Below, one piece after another: positions 45,182-56,839 of a stretch of DNA of 64,000 nucleotides. A program made the translations under genes and the position numbers. Location: positions 868,001 through 932,000 of the forward strand of contig CM071590.1 of assembly GCA_036429605.1 (NCBI GenBank). Direction: 5' to 3'. This stretch comes from Cladobotryum mycophilum (lineage: Eukaryota; Ascomycota; Sordariomycetes; Hypocreales; Hypocreaceae). The notes below the pieces were generated by a model. That model worked only from the letters and a program-made list of their open reading frames with translations. It made no database searches and was not told where the DNA came from. Numbering within the stretch: the stretch's first letter is position 1; the number at the start of each line of letters is the position of its first letter.

Positions 45182-46312
45182 ATGACCGTCTCGCGATTGA
45201 AAGCACCAGCTAATCTTCATGAACTGGTCAAGTCTGCCTTTGCAAAGGCTCGTGCGACTGGCGAGCTGCATTACTTCCCCACTCAAGTGACCATCCTGCC
45301 AGTTAATTCGATCCCGGTATGTGATGTAGAAAGCCCCAACTCTATCAGGACTTTGTTTACCTTCTTAACATACTAAATCTGCAGACATGCTAATAAAAAT
45401 GTTCAAAAGTTTCAACTTCGCTACTCTCCTTCTCTGGCAAATAAACCCAAAGGCCCTCCTCCCGATCACTCCAACGGCCGCAAGGCCTTTGATCCCTTCA
45501 CAAACCCTCCCCAGGGCCTCTTCATAACGCACATCGGCCCCTCCCACTTCCTCGTGCTGAATAAATTCGCCGTCGTCCCGGAGCACTTTATCCTCGCCAC
45601 AAATGACTATAAGCTTCAGACCCATGTACTAGAAGAGTCCGACTTGGAGGCCACGCTGGCCTGCATCGACGCCTATGAATCTCTTCGTGACGGAACCGAT
45701 GGGAGCGATGGGGAATCGGGGGAGCAGGAGGGGCTGTTTGCATTCTTCAACTGTGGTGACAATTCTGGGGCGAGCCAACCGCACAGGCATATTCAACTGC
45801 TCCCCATTTCCTGCATGAAAGACGGCCTCGACACCTCTAGTCCATGGGACGTCCTCGCAAAAAATCTTGACACCTTGCAAAACGCCCCCTTTATGACCTT
45901 TTCAGAGAAAATAGGCAGGGACGTGTCCCCCTCAGACCTCCACACGACATACCTCCGTCTCTACCGCCGCGCCTGCCACGCCGTCGCCCAACACACCAAA
46001 AACAAGGACGCTGCAGAAGACATCCAGGACACCGGAGCAGCAAGGATCAGCTACAACATGGCCATGACGAGGGACACGCTAGTCATCTGCCCACGACTCG
46101 TCGAGGGAGCCAGCATCATAGACCAGGTAGGGGGCGAAGTCCTCGGATCCGTAGCCCTGAACGGCACGCTGCTGGCGGGCACGGCGTTGGTGAAGAACGA
46201 GCTTGAGTGGGAGGCGCTGAAGAAGGATCCGGAGGGACTTGCTGAGGTTTTGGGGGTGATTGGTGTTCCGCGGGAGGGCTTCAAGGAGAAGGAGGAGCAG
46301 ACTAGACTGTAG
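45182..46312 (+). CDS. apa2: Ap4A phosphorylase / ATP adenylyltransferase (Apa2 type)
   Basis: Exons 45182-45316 and 45410-46312 with a 93-bp phase-0 intron (GTATGT, branch gctaat, AAAAG) give 345 residues. The enzyme splits diadenosine tetraphosphate with phosphate into ATP and ADP and can act as an ADP/ATP adenylyltransferase. The N-terminal domain carries FQLRYSPSLANKPKGP and DPFTNPPQGLFITHIGPSHFLVLNKF. The HIT-like active site GASQPHRHIQLLP holds the HxHxQ triad (His170, His172, Gln174); one His is the transient nucleotide carrier. SYNMAMTRDTLVICPR near residue 270 and a C-terminal domain (LNGTLLAGTALVKNELEWEAL) are also typical. It shares orientation with the FIT-family gene and is convergent with the Myb-like gene. 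Cytosolic or nuclear location is expected. Confidence 0.92.
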
Positions 46313-47186
46313 AGTTGATGGTTATATAGTGTAGATACCTTGGAATAGAAAACGGCCTATACCTTGGCCGTTACCCAGCAGTTCATCTTTGTTATCTCTT
46401 TTTCCAAGTCCTAATAGACACCTAGTAATTCCTATACTTTCTCTCCCCAGTCCTGTCAGTCTATTATATGATCTTGTAGTGGTATATCGGCTTGTAAAGG
46501 CTCTTGCCTTCTCCTCTACGACGCTGGACGATGGGGAAACATTCTGAGGGAGTCGGAGAATGCGGGCTTGTGCTGGGCAACAGATGAACATGAAGATGGG
46601 GGGGGGTTATATTTTTAAAAAAAAGAAAAAGAAAACGAAAGAAAAAAAGAGGAAGAAAAAGAGGAATCATTAAATCATTATTATTTGGCACTTCAATGTT
46701 GGTGATATTCTCAAGTCACATTATTATCTCACCCCCATCACGCAACCTCGAGCCGGAAAGCCGCATCACCACATCGTCGGAGTCAAGCAACCCACACAAC
46801 TCTACAACCCAAGCCGAAGACACATTTCCATCCCAAAGGGAAAAGGGAAAGAGAAAAAAGAAAAAGAAAAAAAGAGGGTGATATTGTACTCTATCCCAAA
46901 CAACAACAAAAAAGTATCTACAAGAATGCTATCAAAAAAAAAGGGGGTATTCGCGCCAAATTAGCCTTCCCAGTCCCATTCCCCATTCCCTATTCCCATG
47001 TATATTATGCCTCCTGTTGGCCTCTTGCATGTATGCACACACACACACACACCACACCACACCACATCACAACAACCCTTATCATAGCCTCTTCGGCCAA
47101 CCGTCCACAGGATATATCCTCTAGTACAAAACGCCCTCACCCTTTCCCTATTCCGAAAAAAAAAAGGTTGTGTCATGTGTGTTTTT
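46313..47186. other. Convergent 3'-end region, apa2 / Myb-like gene
   Basis: 874 bp between two stop codons facing each other. It contains A-rich and G-rich low-complexity runs (46600-46670, 46830-46880, 46930-46945) and a CA run at 47036-47065. No gene is evident; both 3' UTRs are expected here. Confidence 0.5.
47036..47065. repeat. (CA)n microsatellite
   Basis: A CA dinucleotide run grading into CACAC pentamers, in the putative 3' UTR of the Myb-like gene. Confidence 0.85.
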
Positions 47187-49114
47187 TCATTCATAATATC
47201 CTCCTTTTCCCTCATCTTCATACTCTTCTTCTTCGTGCTCTTCTCCTTCCACGTCATCATCCTCATCATCTTCGATTTCTTGGTCAAAGCCAAGGGCGGT
47301 AAGCTCGTCCCACTTCTTGCGGCACGTCGCATTGCCGAAGTGGTAGGTTCCGCCATGGTCAATGATGAACCGGGCGATTTCCTTCCATGGAATTCTGACA
47401 GCGAGGGGGTTCTTGCCCTTGCAGTATTGCAGAACGGCCTTTCGAAGCAAGACGACCTATTACTCTGCATTAGCATTATCGATGAATATCAAGGGTGCAG
47501 GGGGAGAGGGAGAGGGCGAGAAGGGGGGCAAACTCACATCTACTGGTGTCCACTGCGGGTTCCTCACTCTCTCCTCACGACTCTTTGTCAACATGCGATA
47601 TCTTCCCCTCAAGGTGGACTCAGCCTCCGAGAAACCACCTTCCCGCTTGATATCCCTGTACGACATGCCCTTCCTGCGTGACTTGACCAAAAACTCGTCC
47701 TTTTCCGCACGTTCATCCGTGCTCATCGGCACGGAGACCTCTCTCCTCCTCACTCTCATGCTGCTGCTATTGAACAATCCGTCCCTGTTCGCGGGGGACC
47801 TTCCGCGCAGGGAAAACTCCTCGAAGCTCGCGGACCTAGAGGAGGAGGAGGTGGGATAAGGTGTGCCGTGTGTGGCGGATGCCCTGGGCCTCATCGGGCT
47901 ATTGGGCAGGCTCTTGCGGACTTTTTGCATGGGGAACTGGCGGCTCTCGCGCTTCGTGGGCGATGAGACTTGCAAATACGACTCGCAGGTCGTCTCGGTG
48001 GCCGCGTGGTCGTACACGCTCCGATATGGGGAGTGCGTGCAGGAGGACATATCCTCCTGCGATGTGATGGACATCATCGGCGACGAAGGCGACATGCTGT
48101 AGGCGCCCTGGTACTGTGTGTCGGCAGGGTGAACAATCTCTTGAAGCCAGCTGCCCGATGACAGAGACCGATGGGACCGTTGCGATCGAACCGTTAAGCC
48201 TTGTGGTGGTGGTACTGGTGGCGATCTTGGCAGACCATCAAAGCCTAGCGGAGCCTTGACAAGAGTCTCCATGTCTCTGTTGATATCAATGTCACCAAAG
48301 ATTTCTTCGGGTTCTTCTTCATTCGCCGCGGGCTCATCGATCGAGGGCCGGTGCAGTGTGTTTAGGGGAGGCTGCGACGGTAGGATGGCGGTTTGGCCCT
48401 GGTCCGCGTGGTCATGCCAGGTCGTGATGCTGTTGTTGTTTGAGTGTAGCGTGGCCGTCTCTGATGCGATGGAAGCTCTGCTATCGGACCAAATGTGTGG
48501 ATCAGAGTCGTGCTCGGCATCTATCACTCCTGTAGGATGATGAGATTGATGCGCTGTTGTGGTGGTGGTCCTCGCATCAGTCATACCCATCGTTGTTGCG
48601 CTCTTATGAGAGCTCGGGAGGTCACGCTCGTCCTTCTTGGCAAGGACAGTACTGTGTCGCGGGTGCTGTAGATGAGGAGAGTTGAAGTAATTTTCTTCCT
48701 GTCGGAGGGCGCTTCATGTTGGCTCACAAGACTCATAGTATATATATACATATATATATATATGTTTGGGGGGAAACATACCTCGTAGTCCGAGATGGAC
48801 TGATACCATGCATCTTCGCCCATAATGGCTCGCCAGCGAGGATGTAGGCGAAACCCATGCGCATGCGCCTGTGATTGCGATTGCGATGCAAGGATCGAAG
48901 AAGGGAGAAAAGGAGGAGGAGGAGGAGGAACAGCAACAGCAGCAACAGAAGCAAAGCCCAAACTATTCGCAGTGTCTGATCCAAAATACCCTGGGTTCTC
49001 ACATCCGTAGAGTGCGGCGGCGGCGGCTGCGGCGAGATATTGGTCATCCCTAAAGTGAGTTTTGTTCGAGCCGCTGCCATGGCAGGGAAATCGAACGGTC
49101 GGACTGACAAACAT
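47187..49114 (-). CDS. Myb/SANT-like DNA-binding protein (566 aa)
   Basis: Exons 49114-48782, 48635-47538 and 47456-47187 join in phase 0 across introns of 146 bp (GTATGT) and 81 bp (GTGAGT to TAG), giving 566 residues. The N-terminus has poly-Ala (YLAAAAAAALYG), poly-Pro and Gln/Ser stretches and HPRWRAIMGEDAWYQSISDYE. The long middle part is Ser/Thr/Pro-rich and probably disordered. The C-terminal ~150 residues carry two Myb-like units: one around DEFLVKSRRKGMSYRDIKRE and STLRGRYRMLTK, the other spanning the second intron, PQWTPVD joined to VVLLRKAVLQYCKG, then VPWKEIA-like IPWKEIARFIIDHG and YHFGNATCRKKWDELTALGF. An acidic tail ends the protein. It is probably a nuclear regulator; targets are unknown. 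The exon-1 start could lie elsewhere, since an acceptor-like CTTTAG occurs near 49056. Confidence 0.75.
48739..48763. repeat. (TA)n microsatellite inside the first Myb-gene intron
   Basis: A run of TATATATATACATATATATA type within the 146-bp intron. It could form a hairpin in the pre-mRNA; it has no coding role. Confidence 0.85.
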
Positions 49115-49812
49115 GGCGGGCAGATGCTCTCTCTTTTTGTTTTCTCGGCTGGGCGTCTTTTTGATGTACTTCTTTTCTTCACTCTTCCCGTCAAACAGCG
49201 TGTATGCACTGTCGGGATTTCCCTTTTTCCCCCTTCAAATGTCAGTCAGGTCTTCACCGCCGTTCGATTGCTTCTACATTTGCTTCGAGATGCCGTTTCT
49301 GAGATGCAATGCTGCTGCTGCTGTGCATTGCCGTTGCTAATCATGGATTGGTGGGAGGGAGGGTTGTAGGTAGCGAGGGAGGCATACCTTGCCAGTTGGA
49401 CACAGCTGTCCGTCAGGATCTTGGTCCAGGTACCTAGAGATAAGGCACCGATAGTTGATAAAGAAGAAGAAAAAGACTTCAAACGATTGATTAAAGCGTA
49501 GAATGATAGGGTGTTGTGATTATGATAGAGGTAGAGAGAGAGAGAGAGAGGCAGTCCAGCAAATTATCACCACCAGTGAGGAAAGACCAGCGTCAAGGTC
49601 AAACAGACTCAATAGGAGAAAGACGAATAAGACGAAAGAGTATTAAAAAGGAAGTACCGAGAATAAATGATCCAGAAAATGACAGGTAGTATCGAGCCTC
49701 AAGGAGAGTTGACAAGAGAATGAAGAGTCGTCAAGAACAAAGAGGAAGGGAAGGGAGGAGGCGAGTGAAGAAAGGCATTGTGTGTGTCAACCCACGGACA
49801 CGAAGATGCGGC

Positions 49813-49860
49813 GAAAATAATAAATAAAAATAAAAATAATAAAATAAAATAAAATAAAAT
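49813..49860. repeat. (AAAAT)n / (AAAAATAAT)n simple repeat
   Basis: A-rich tandem array in non-coding DNA. Confidence 0.85.
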
Positions 49861-51851
49861 ACCAATGAGCTAATCTCATTATCCACATCATCGACCTCTA
49901 CCATGTCGTCCCGACTGCTTGGAACCATGCCAGATGCTTGACATACATCAAGACTGCCTCTGATTCGGTCCCGCCGCAAGTCCCCCCTGACCCGACCCCC
50001 CATCAATCTAGTTCTAGGTGGTCATCATCTTGATTCATTGCAGAATCTCAGGTGGTTACCGTCCCGCAGCTGGGGTATAGCAAGATGCAGGAGATTCTGA
50101 AAGCGTCAGAGGTCAATATCCTCATTGTCCAAAAGGAGACGCATTCTTTCCGCATCTGTTCATGCCACGACACGCCTCGACGGCGCCACTGGCTCCGAGA
50201 GATATGAGAACCCTGCTTCCTGGATCGGCATGTCATACTCCAAGACTCTGGATCCCAGCCATAGCCATGGGACAGGGGGTGGGAGACATTGCCACCACAA
50301 GGAATAGCACAAGATAGGTATTCAGGAACAAGTTCCGCGGGGGGACCATGGCGGCGGTCTGTGGCATGGGCCAAGCCATGAACATCCATCCCAAAAAACG
50401 CCTCATTTTCCCAAGCCAAGGTGCCGTTCTAGATCTAACAGTCTTCACCCCTGTCTCAAGGCTTTGAGGCTTAAGAGCCGCTTGAGATGGATGGTGTGCT
50501 GAGAGAGAATGTGAGAGAGAGAGAGGGTAACTGGGGTGTGGTTGCCATCCACCCATGTGGTTTGATAGTCTCCAGTTTCCAGGGACCCAGTCTCTCAGTT
50601 GATGCTCCAAGGCCAAGGTATATGAAAGGTACGGAATCGGCTTGAGGCTTATCGGTTGAATGCGGGACAAGAAGCAAATCCATGCACCCCCAGCTACGAC
50701 GGCGACATTAACTTTGTGTAATGGGATGCATACTTACCAAGGGAGCAAATGCTGTACATTCAGGGCCCCAACCACGGCCAGCACATCTCAGTTTCCCATG
50801 GTGTGTATGTCTAGAAACTTCTCCTCCCGTTATCGTCAACGTTATTTATCTGCACCAGGTATCGGTCGGGCCAGCCAGGCTGTACTAGCAAATGCAATAT
50901 ATACACATGTGTATATATATATATTAACTGACCCAAAGCTCTGGGTCGTAGGCACCAACATAAAGCGCTCGTGTAATAAGTACCTCGCAGAGCTGCAGGC
51001 CAAAATGGCTAGCACAAATGCTTTTAATATATACTCAACCCTTCATTCGTCAGAAGTGCGCTGCGAGTATTGGTTGTCGCCATGTCACCGCCTCTGGCCT
51101 TGAACCGGAAGAATAAGATGCGGTCAGAATATTATGCAACATGTTATGCATCATTTTTCTTCACATGCATGCGGTATCATGTCGGAGGGCATCAAAAGTC
51201 ACATCGTTAGTCCATCCTGCTGTCTCTTCAACCGTTGGAGAGAGGCCAGAGTACTTACCGGCAGCTTGGACCCGATGGTTGCACAACATACTCCAGTGCA
51301 TGAGCATGGACGAGCGCATAAAGACGGTCAAGAAAAATTGTGCCCTCCCAGTTGTCCCACGAAAGGACTTTGACATTCTTGTGGAACATTTCCTTCAGTG
51401 TCCTGGCCGGCCATCTCTTCCGGGAGGTCAAGGTCAATATCCCAGACCGCAACTATGAACAAAATTGTGAAGGCAGTGCATTCGTTGGGTTGCATTTTGC
51501 CCCATCCACGTACGTCGTCACCGGTCAGCAAGCCAATCTGCTCCCATCATCCTCAACTGAGGGAAATTTCGGTATGACGGAAGAGCCATCGGCTTGGTAA
51601 TGAGGTTGCGGGGAGTTGGAGATGAAATGGGCCTGCTCTGAGCGTTGTCCATGCCGGTTTTACTGTTTGCACGGGAGGGATGAGGATATTATATGGCCCA
51701 ACTGAAAATGAGGTATGCTTATTTGGATCAAACAAAACAGCCACCATCCGTCCCTGTAAACGGATTTTCCTGGGGAAGACGGCCGGCTCGGCAACAGCCA
51801 CTGAAGAGTGATCGTCACCAGGGTCTGGGCCCTCTATGAATGAATGAATGA

Positions 51852-51877
51852 ACAGACAGACAGACAGACAGACAGAC
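51852..51877. repeat. (ACAG)n microsatellite
   Basis: About six perfect tetranucleotide copies in non-coding DNA, preceded by three GAAT copies. Confidence 0.9.
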
Positions 51878-52929
51878 GCCTAGACTCTGCCACCCCTCGA
51901 AAAGACCTGACTATTTGCATCTCATTGCTTCACCCCCCAGAAAGGAGGCACCCAAAGCCATCAACACCCTTTGCAAAGCGGAGAAATACCACCGCCAGCC
52001 GTATCGATAATGTGAGGCATCAGAAAAAGAACCGTGGCGATGCCGTTCAGGGGAAAGGAGACTTGTGGTGGCCTCCACCTTGGACGGGAAGCTGCGTCAG
52101 GCTGCCATCCCAACATCACCAACAGCCAGCCCACCCTAGACGCACTTGCATCCATATTGTATGTACGTTTTTCTCGAAAGAGACACACAGAAGCAATTTT
52201 TAATCTATAATTCCGGAGAACAAGACACCACCATCTCCTTGTGTCATGAAATCTCGGTGAGGCTTTCGATCCAGTTTGCCAGTGGCCAAAAACCATTGTC
52301 GACACATCACATTATCTCACCTGCCATGGTTTCAATCATATTGTGCAAGAGGCCCACGTAGTAAAACCTCCACATCAAACGGAGTTGGCGGGCTCTGACG
52401 GGATGCCTCTTCCCTAGCCTCTCACTCCCACCACGAGACCCAATGCCATCAAACTCATGTCTTTTTGAACCTATCCCTTGATATCCTACACGTTTCATTT
52501 CCTGCATAGCAGTTCTTCCCAAGAATCCATACCCATGTCATGTCATGTCATGACCGTATGCCACATAATCCCTGTTGCTCAGAACGAGCGTAAAATCCAA
52601 ATAACAATGTAGCTCAGAACTTCATGCCCACTCTTAAACGCCAGGAATGCTGTAGTACACAAGATAAAAGGAAATGAACTATGTACATCCAAAAAAAGGA
52701 ACAGTGGTCCCTAGAAAATGAGTAAATCACAAGGAAACAGAAACGGCAGAGATAACAGACATACTAATCCTAGTCATCCCACTCTTCATCTAATTGATCT
52801 ATTAATCGGTTTTCAGCGTCAGAGTTCCGGCCACTGGGGCTGGAACCGAGATGTCTGTATCCTCTCCTGCTTGGAAAGAATCGCGTGCATGATGACAATG
52901 CAATAATGAACATGTCCTAAGTGTTCATG

Positions 52930-53888
52930 TTAGTGGAAAGGCAGGCCCGCCTTGGTCCGGGAGGGACGCACGGAAAAGAAGCTCCAGATACCGGCCCAAA
53001 GACTGTAATTGGGCAGCTGCCGCCATCCCCTGGCGTGCGCGACGGTGCGGTTGTAGAAGACGCCTCCCAAGATGTACACTAGTACGGCAATGACGAGAAT
53101 CAGCCCAAAGACGCTTCCAGGTCCAACGCTGCCTGGCTTGTGCGGCTCAGCATGACCACAGGCGTGGGCCGAGCGGGCTTCGAAGAAATAGGCACACTCC
53201 TCGGGATCGGTGCCGACAAAGGAAACAGCAGTTGAACTTCCAGGGTCTTTATCGCATAAGAAGGAGATGGTTGCCGACTTTCGTTTCGTCTTAACGGTGC
53301 TGTCGCTAGCTTCAATCGTTTCAACTTTGTGGTCCTGGGGAGCCGAGGCCATGTTCTTGTTCGCTTCTCGGTCTTCGCGGCTCGATTTGCTTTCTCCACA
53401 TGGAGACCCGCCAGTGTATTGCAGAACAAGCTTGCGTCCTCGACTGTGTAGGTCCAGTGATACAGAGCTGGAATAATGTTAGTATACCGCACCCCAGCTT
53501 TATGTATGCCTAAATAAACAGACCCTATTGAGTAAATATTATCGTGGGAGGTGTAGTAGGCGCTGATGTTTGCCCACTGGTTCTTCTTAAGTCCAACCAC
53601 ATCGCGCACAGGTTCCACCACAGCTCCGCAGATGTTGAGCGTAAAGTTCTTGCCATAGTCCCAGCCTCTAGCATGGTAGTCCTTGAAGGCGCCCGACTTT
53701 TGCGATTTCCCCTTCTCTTGCGGAAGAGCCATATCAGGGCGCAGGTCGAAGAAAGCTCCGCTGCCAGTCGAAGAGGTAGCCGTGCAGGCTGGCACATGAG
53801 TGGTGGTCGAAGCAGTGTAGTCGGCGGCGTTGACACTGGCCGCAGTAACGGCGAGGAGCCAAAAGGCCCGCGACACAGAGAATTGCAT
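52930..53888 (-). CDS. atg27: Autophagy-related protein 27 (Atg27-type membrane protein)
   Basis: Exons 53888-53524 and 53467-52930 joined over a 56-bp phase-2 intron (GTCTGT to CCAG) give 300 residues. The ATG at 53888 precedes a clean signal peptide (residues 1-21, ending SVNA); the upstream frame is discarded. The lumenal part has FFDLRPD, DYGKNFTLNICGAVVEPV, LQYTGGSPC and, later, ATISFLCDKDP and DPEECAYFFEARSAHAC, an MRH-like disulfide domain. One membrane helix spans residues 241-259, followed by FYNRTVAHARGWRQLPNYSLW, a tail typical of Atg27. Atg27 is a type I protein of Golgi, endosome and pre-autophagosomal membranes that helps Atg9 traffic. A mannose-6-phosphate-receptor-like (Mrl1) protein is the main alternative, but the tail sequence favours Atg27. 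Confidence 0.8.
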
Positions 53889-54675
53889 TATGAATATCGA
53901 TATGTCGATGTTGATAAGGATGGAAATGAGGATGGTCAAGGTGGAGCCTCGAGCGGCTGGTTTAAGAAAGGATGGCTGGGGCTCTCATCAATTGCGTCGT
54001 ACGGAATGCCGGAAACGGGATGGCAGATGGGATCACAAGTCAAACAAACAAAACAAACAAACACTCATCAAAGTGATGGAAAATGGAAAGACGACTGCCT
54101 TGTAGGGATCATGTCTCGCATACGTAACTCGTATCGAAAATGGATATCTATCGTTGATAAGGTCAGCCTTGGCCAGCCTGACGCCACGATTTGTTGGATT
54201 GATTTGTTGGATCTGAGTTTGGTAATCGCAAGTCACGAGACTTGGAGGTACGTATCGTCCACTGGTGACGCAACACATGCTAGATGCTAACTAGCCTGAT
54301 TGGCTGATTGGCTGATTGGCGCGTTCCTGGCAGGTCCTCGTTGATCAAAGTCAAGTGCGACCGATCGGTAAATATGTTTGTCCGGATCGGTCTTGTCATC
54401 ATCCCATCAAGGTGCCAAGACGCAGCCTAAACCCAAACGGGACTTTTCGATGATGAGAAGACTCGGATCGTGCACCAGCCGATTCGATGGGGGAGAGGAG
54501 TTACATCGTATGGCTTGCCAATGGCTCAAGGCAGTGCTCCCCTCTTCATGACCTCCTGACATTGCCTGGTTGTATCGCGTGGAGAGCTTTTTAAAAGACG
54601 CAATTGCGCCGTGATAGAGAGCGTTTGCTTCCCATCTCCCTTCTAAGCGAACGAGCTTCCTACAACCCCTTTACG
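53889..54675. promoter_or_regulatory. Divergent promoter region atg27 / erg24
   Basis: 787 bp between divergent start codons. It contains a short tandem repeat of gattggctgattggctgat type near 54298-54319 (CCAAT/ATTGG-like boxes in direct array) and a CT-rich stretch before erg24 at 54630-54670. ATTGG boxes are candidate HAP/CBC sites; their role is inferred. Confidence 0.5.
54298..54319. repeat. Direct repeat of ATTGG (CCAAT) boxes
   Basis: Three ATTGG pentamers spaced eight bases apart (gattggctgattggctgatt repeated pattern). The inverse of CCAAT, recognised in fungi by the HAP complex. It lies about 360 bp upstream of the erg24 start. Confidence 0.6.
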
Positions 54676-56262
54676 ATGACATTAAAAATACAGGCTGCGC
54701 AACAGCCTCATGGCTACGAGTTTGGTGGACCGTAAGTACTGATTAGCATGTGACAACGTTGACTTGAAGAGTCGCCAGTAACACAAGTGCTAACATTTCA
54801 AAAACAGGCTCGGCGCGCTCGGTATCTCGTTTGGTCTCCCCCTTCTCGTCTACGTCTTCACCTTTTCCTGCAACGACGTCTCGGGCTGCCCCGCGCCCTC
54901 CTTTTTGAGTCCCAAGACTCTCGACTTTAACCAGCTCAAGCTCGAAGTCGGCTGGCCGGACGATGGCATCTGGGGTCTTGCAAGCTGGAAGGCGTCCGCT
55001 GCCTTGGCTAGCTACTATCTCCTGAACTTGATCCTGTACCGAGTGTTGCCCGCGACTGAGGTGGAAGGCACTGTCTTGAGCTCTGGAGGACGCTTGAAAT
55101 ACAGATTCAACAGTACGTATATCGCTTGCAACATCTCAATTGCGGCCCTCGCGCTGACATCTCAACAGCCCTATACTCCAATACCGCGACTCTCGCCGCA
55201 CTCGCCGCCGGAACGATTGCTCAAGGAGCCGAGTTTCCTGTCTGGACTTTTATTAGCGACAACTATGTCCAGCTCCTCACCGCAAGCATCTTGCTCTCCT
55301 ACGCCATTGCGACCTTTGTTTACGTGCGAAGCTTCAGCGTGAAGACTGGTGAAAAGGAGCTTCGAGAGCTGGCCGCCGGTGGACATACAGGAAACCTACT
55401 CTACGATTGGTTCATTGGACGAGAGCTCAACCCCCGCGTCACGATTCCATTGATTGGCGAGGTCGATCTCAAGGAGTGGTGTGAACTTCGACCAGGTATG
55501 ATGGGATGGATCATCCTGAACTGTGCCTGGTGCGCACAGCAATATCGAAACTACGGCTACGTCACCGACAGTATCGTTTGCATCACCGCCGTGCAGGCCT
55601 TTTACGTCATGGACTCCTGGTGGTTCGAACCAGCTATTCTGACCACCATGGACATTACCACAGACGGATTCGGCATGATGCTTGCGTTTGGCGATCTCGT
55701 CTGGGTCCCCTTCGTGTACACCCTTCAGACACGATATCTCTCCGTGTATCCCCGTTCTCTGGGACCTGTCGGGCTTCTCACAATGAGCTCCCTGATTGGA
55801 CTTGGATTCTTCATCTTCCGCTCTGCCAACAGCCAGAAGAACGCCTTCCGAACAAACCCCGATGACCCCAGCGTTGCTCACCTCAAGTTTATCGAGACCA
55901 AGACCGGCAGCAAGCTGCTGACCACTGGGTGGTGGGGAGTTGCCCGCCATATCAACTACTTTGGTGACTGGATTCAGTCTTGGCCTTACTCATTGCCCAC
56001 CGGCCTTGCTGGTTATCAAATTCTCACAGCCGGCACATCTGCTGCCGAAGGTGCCTTCACCATGGCTGATGGACGAGTGGTTGTTCAAGGCGAGTCTCAG
56101 GGATGGGGCATGATGATTACGTACTTTTACATCGTTTACTTTGCCGTCCTCTTGATCCATCGCGACCGCCGAGATGATGAAAAGTGCCACCGCAAGTACG
56201 GAGACGACTGGGAGAAGTACAAGAAGATCGTGCGATGGAGAATCGTGCCTGGAATTTACTAG
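54676..56262 (+). CDS. erg24: Delta(14)-sterol reductase (C-14 sterol reductase)
   Basis: Exons 54676-54731, 54808-55112 and 55169-56262, with introns of 76 bp (phase 2, GTAAGT, branch gctaac) and 56 bp (phase 1, GTACGT, branch gctgac), give 484 residues. The enzyme reduces the C14-C15 double bond of 4,4-dimethylcholestatrienol with NADPH in the ER, the step after Erg11 in ergosterol synthesis and a target of morpholine fungicides. About eight to nine membrane helices are visible. Family signatures are LLYDWFIGRELNPR, AWCAQQYRNYGYVTDS, VMDSWWFEPAILTTMDITTDGFG, LLTTGWWGVARHINYFGDWI and the C-terminal LLIHRDRRDDEKCHRKYGDDWEKYKKIVRWRIVPGIY block. Length matches fungal Erg24. The first coding exon is 56 nt. 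Confidence 0.94.
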
Positions 56263-56814
56263 GCCGAAAAAGCCAGCCGGATGTATGGAGGGGGTATATT
56301 GTTCGCTTACTATTAGGTGATGGGTAAGGTAACTGGGTGAATGGTAAATAGTCATGTTTGACAGGGCTGTGAGGCTAAAAATCAACGGGATAGAGTTGGA
56401 GGAGTTTGATGCGATTCTGCTACTGCAGCCGTTCGGCGCTTCTTTGGGGGTGCAGACAATAGTTCGTACGCGATAGTAATGATAATGCCGAATACACCTG
56501 GCGAGTGTCGTTCACATGGTCCAGGGGCCTCCAAGTAGCTCGGTGACTTCGGTGTATGCTGGCGTGGGGGTTTTTCTTGAAAAGATGCGGGGAGTATAGG
56601 TCAGTTGGTAAGGTTAGTATGATATGAGGTCTGGAAATCCAAGATATGCGAGTGTCGGATCCTGGAGACGGCCCGAACCAGCAACAAGGCCCCCTCTGAG
56701 TCTTTTTCTTGATTCAGCTATTTCCTGAGGTTACTCGAGTGAAAGGGCAACGCTAAAGGTCCTAGAAGGTTGTTAAACAAGGCGCGATGTTGAGTCAGTC
56801 AGTTTGGCTGAGTA

Positions 56815-56839
56815 TTTTTTTTTTTTTTTTTTTTTTTTT
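56815..56839. repeat. Poly(T) tract
   Basis: 25 uninterrupted T residues in non-coding DNA 550 bp past the erg24 stop codon. Confidence 0.9.

Larger units (their letters stand above)
49115..52929. other. 3.8-kb gene-free region
   Basis: No convincing ORF. It holds the 5' region of the Myb-like gene, an (AG)n run at 49532-49551, an A/T pentamer array (AAAAT)n at 49813-49860, a (TA)n run near 50915-50930, and a (CAGA)n run at 51852-51877. Many short ORFs overlap on both strands, with no domain. No RNA gene or transposon end was found. The last ~300 bp probably belong to the atg27 3' UTR. Confidence 0.4.

Noticed and set aside
53889..53939. 17-residue upstream extension of Atg27
   Set aside because: It would bury the signal peptide; the frame begins at a non-ATG codon and the ATG at 53888 gives a clean leader.
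56815..56839. Poly(T) as a Pol III terminator or retroposon tail
   Set aside because: No A/B-box gene upstream and no target-site duplication; treated as a simple repeat.
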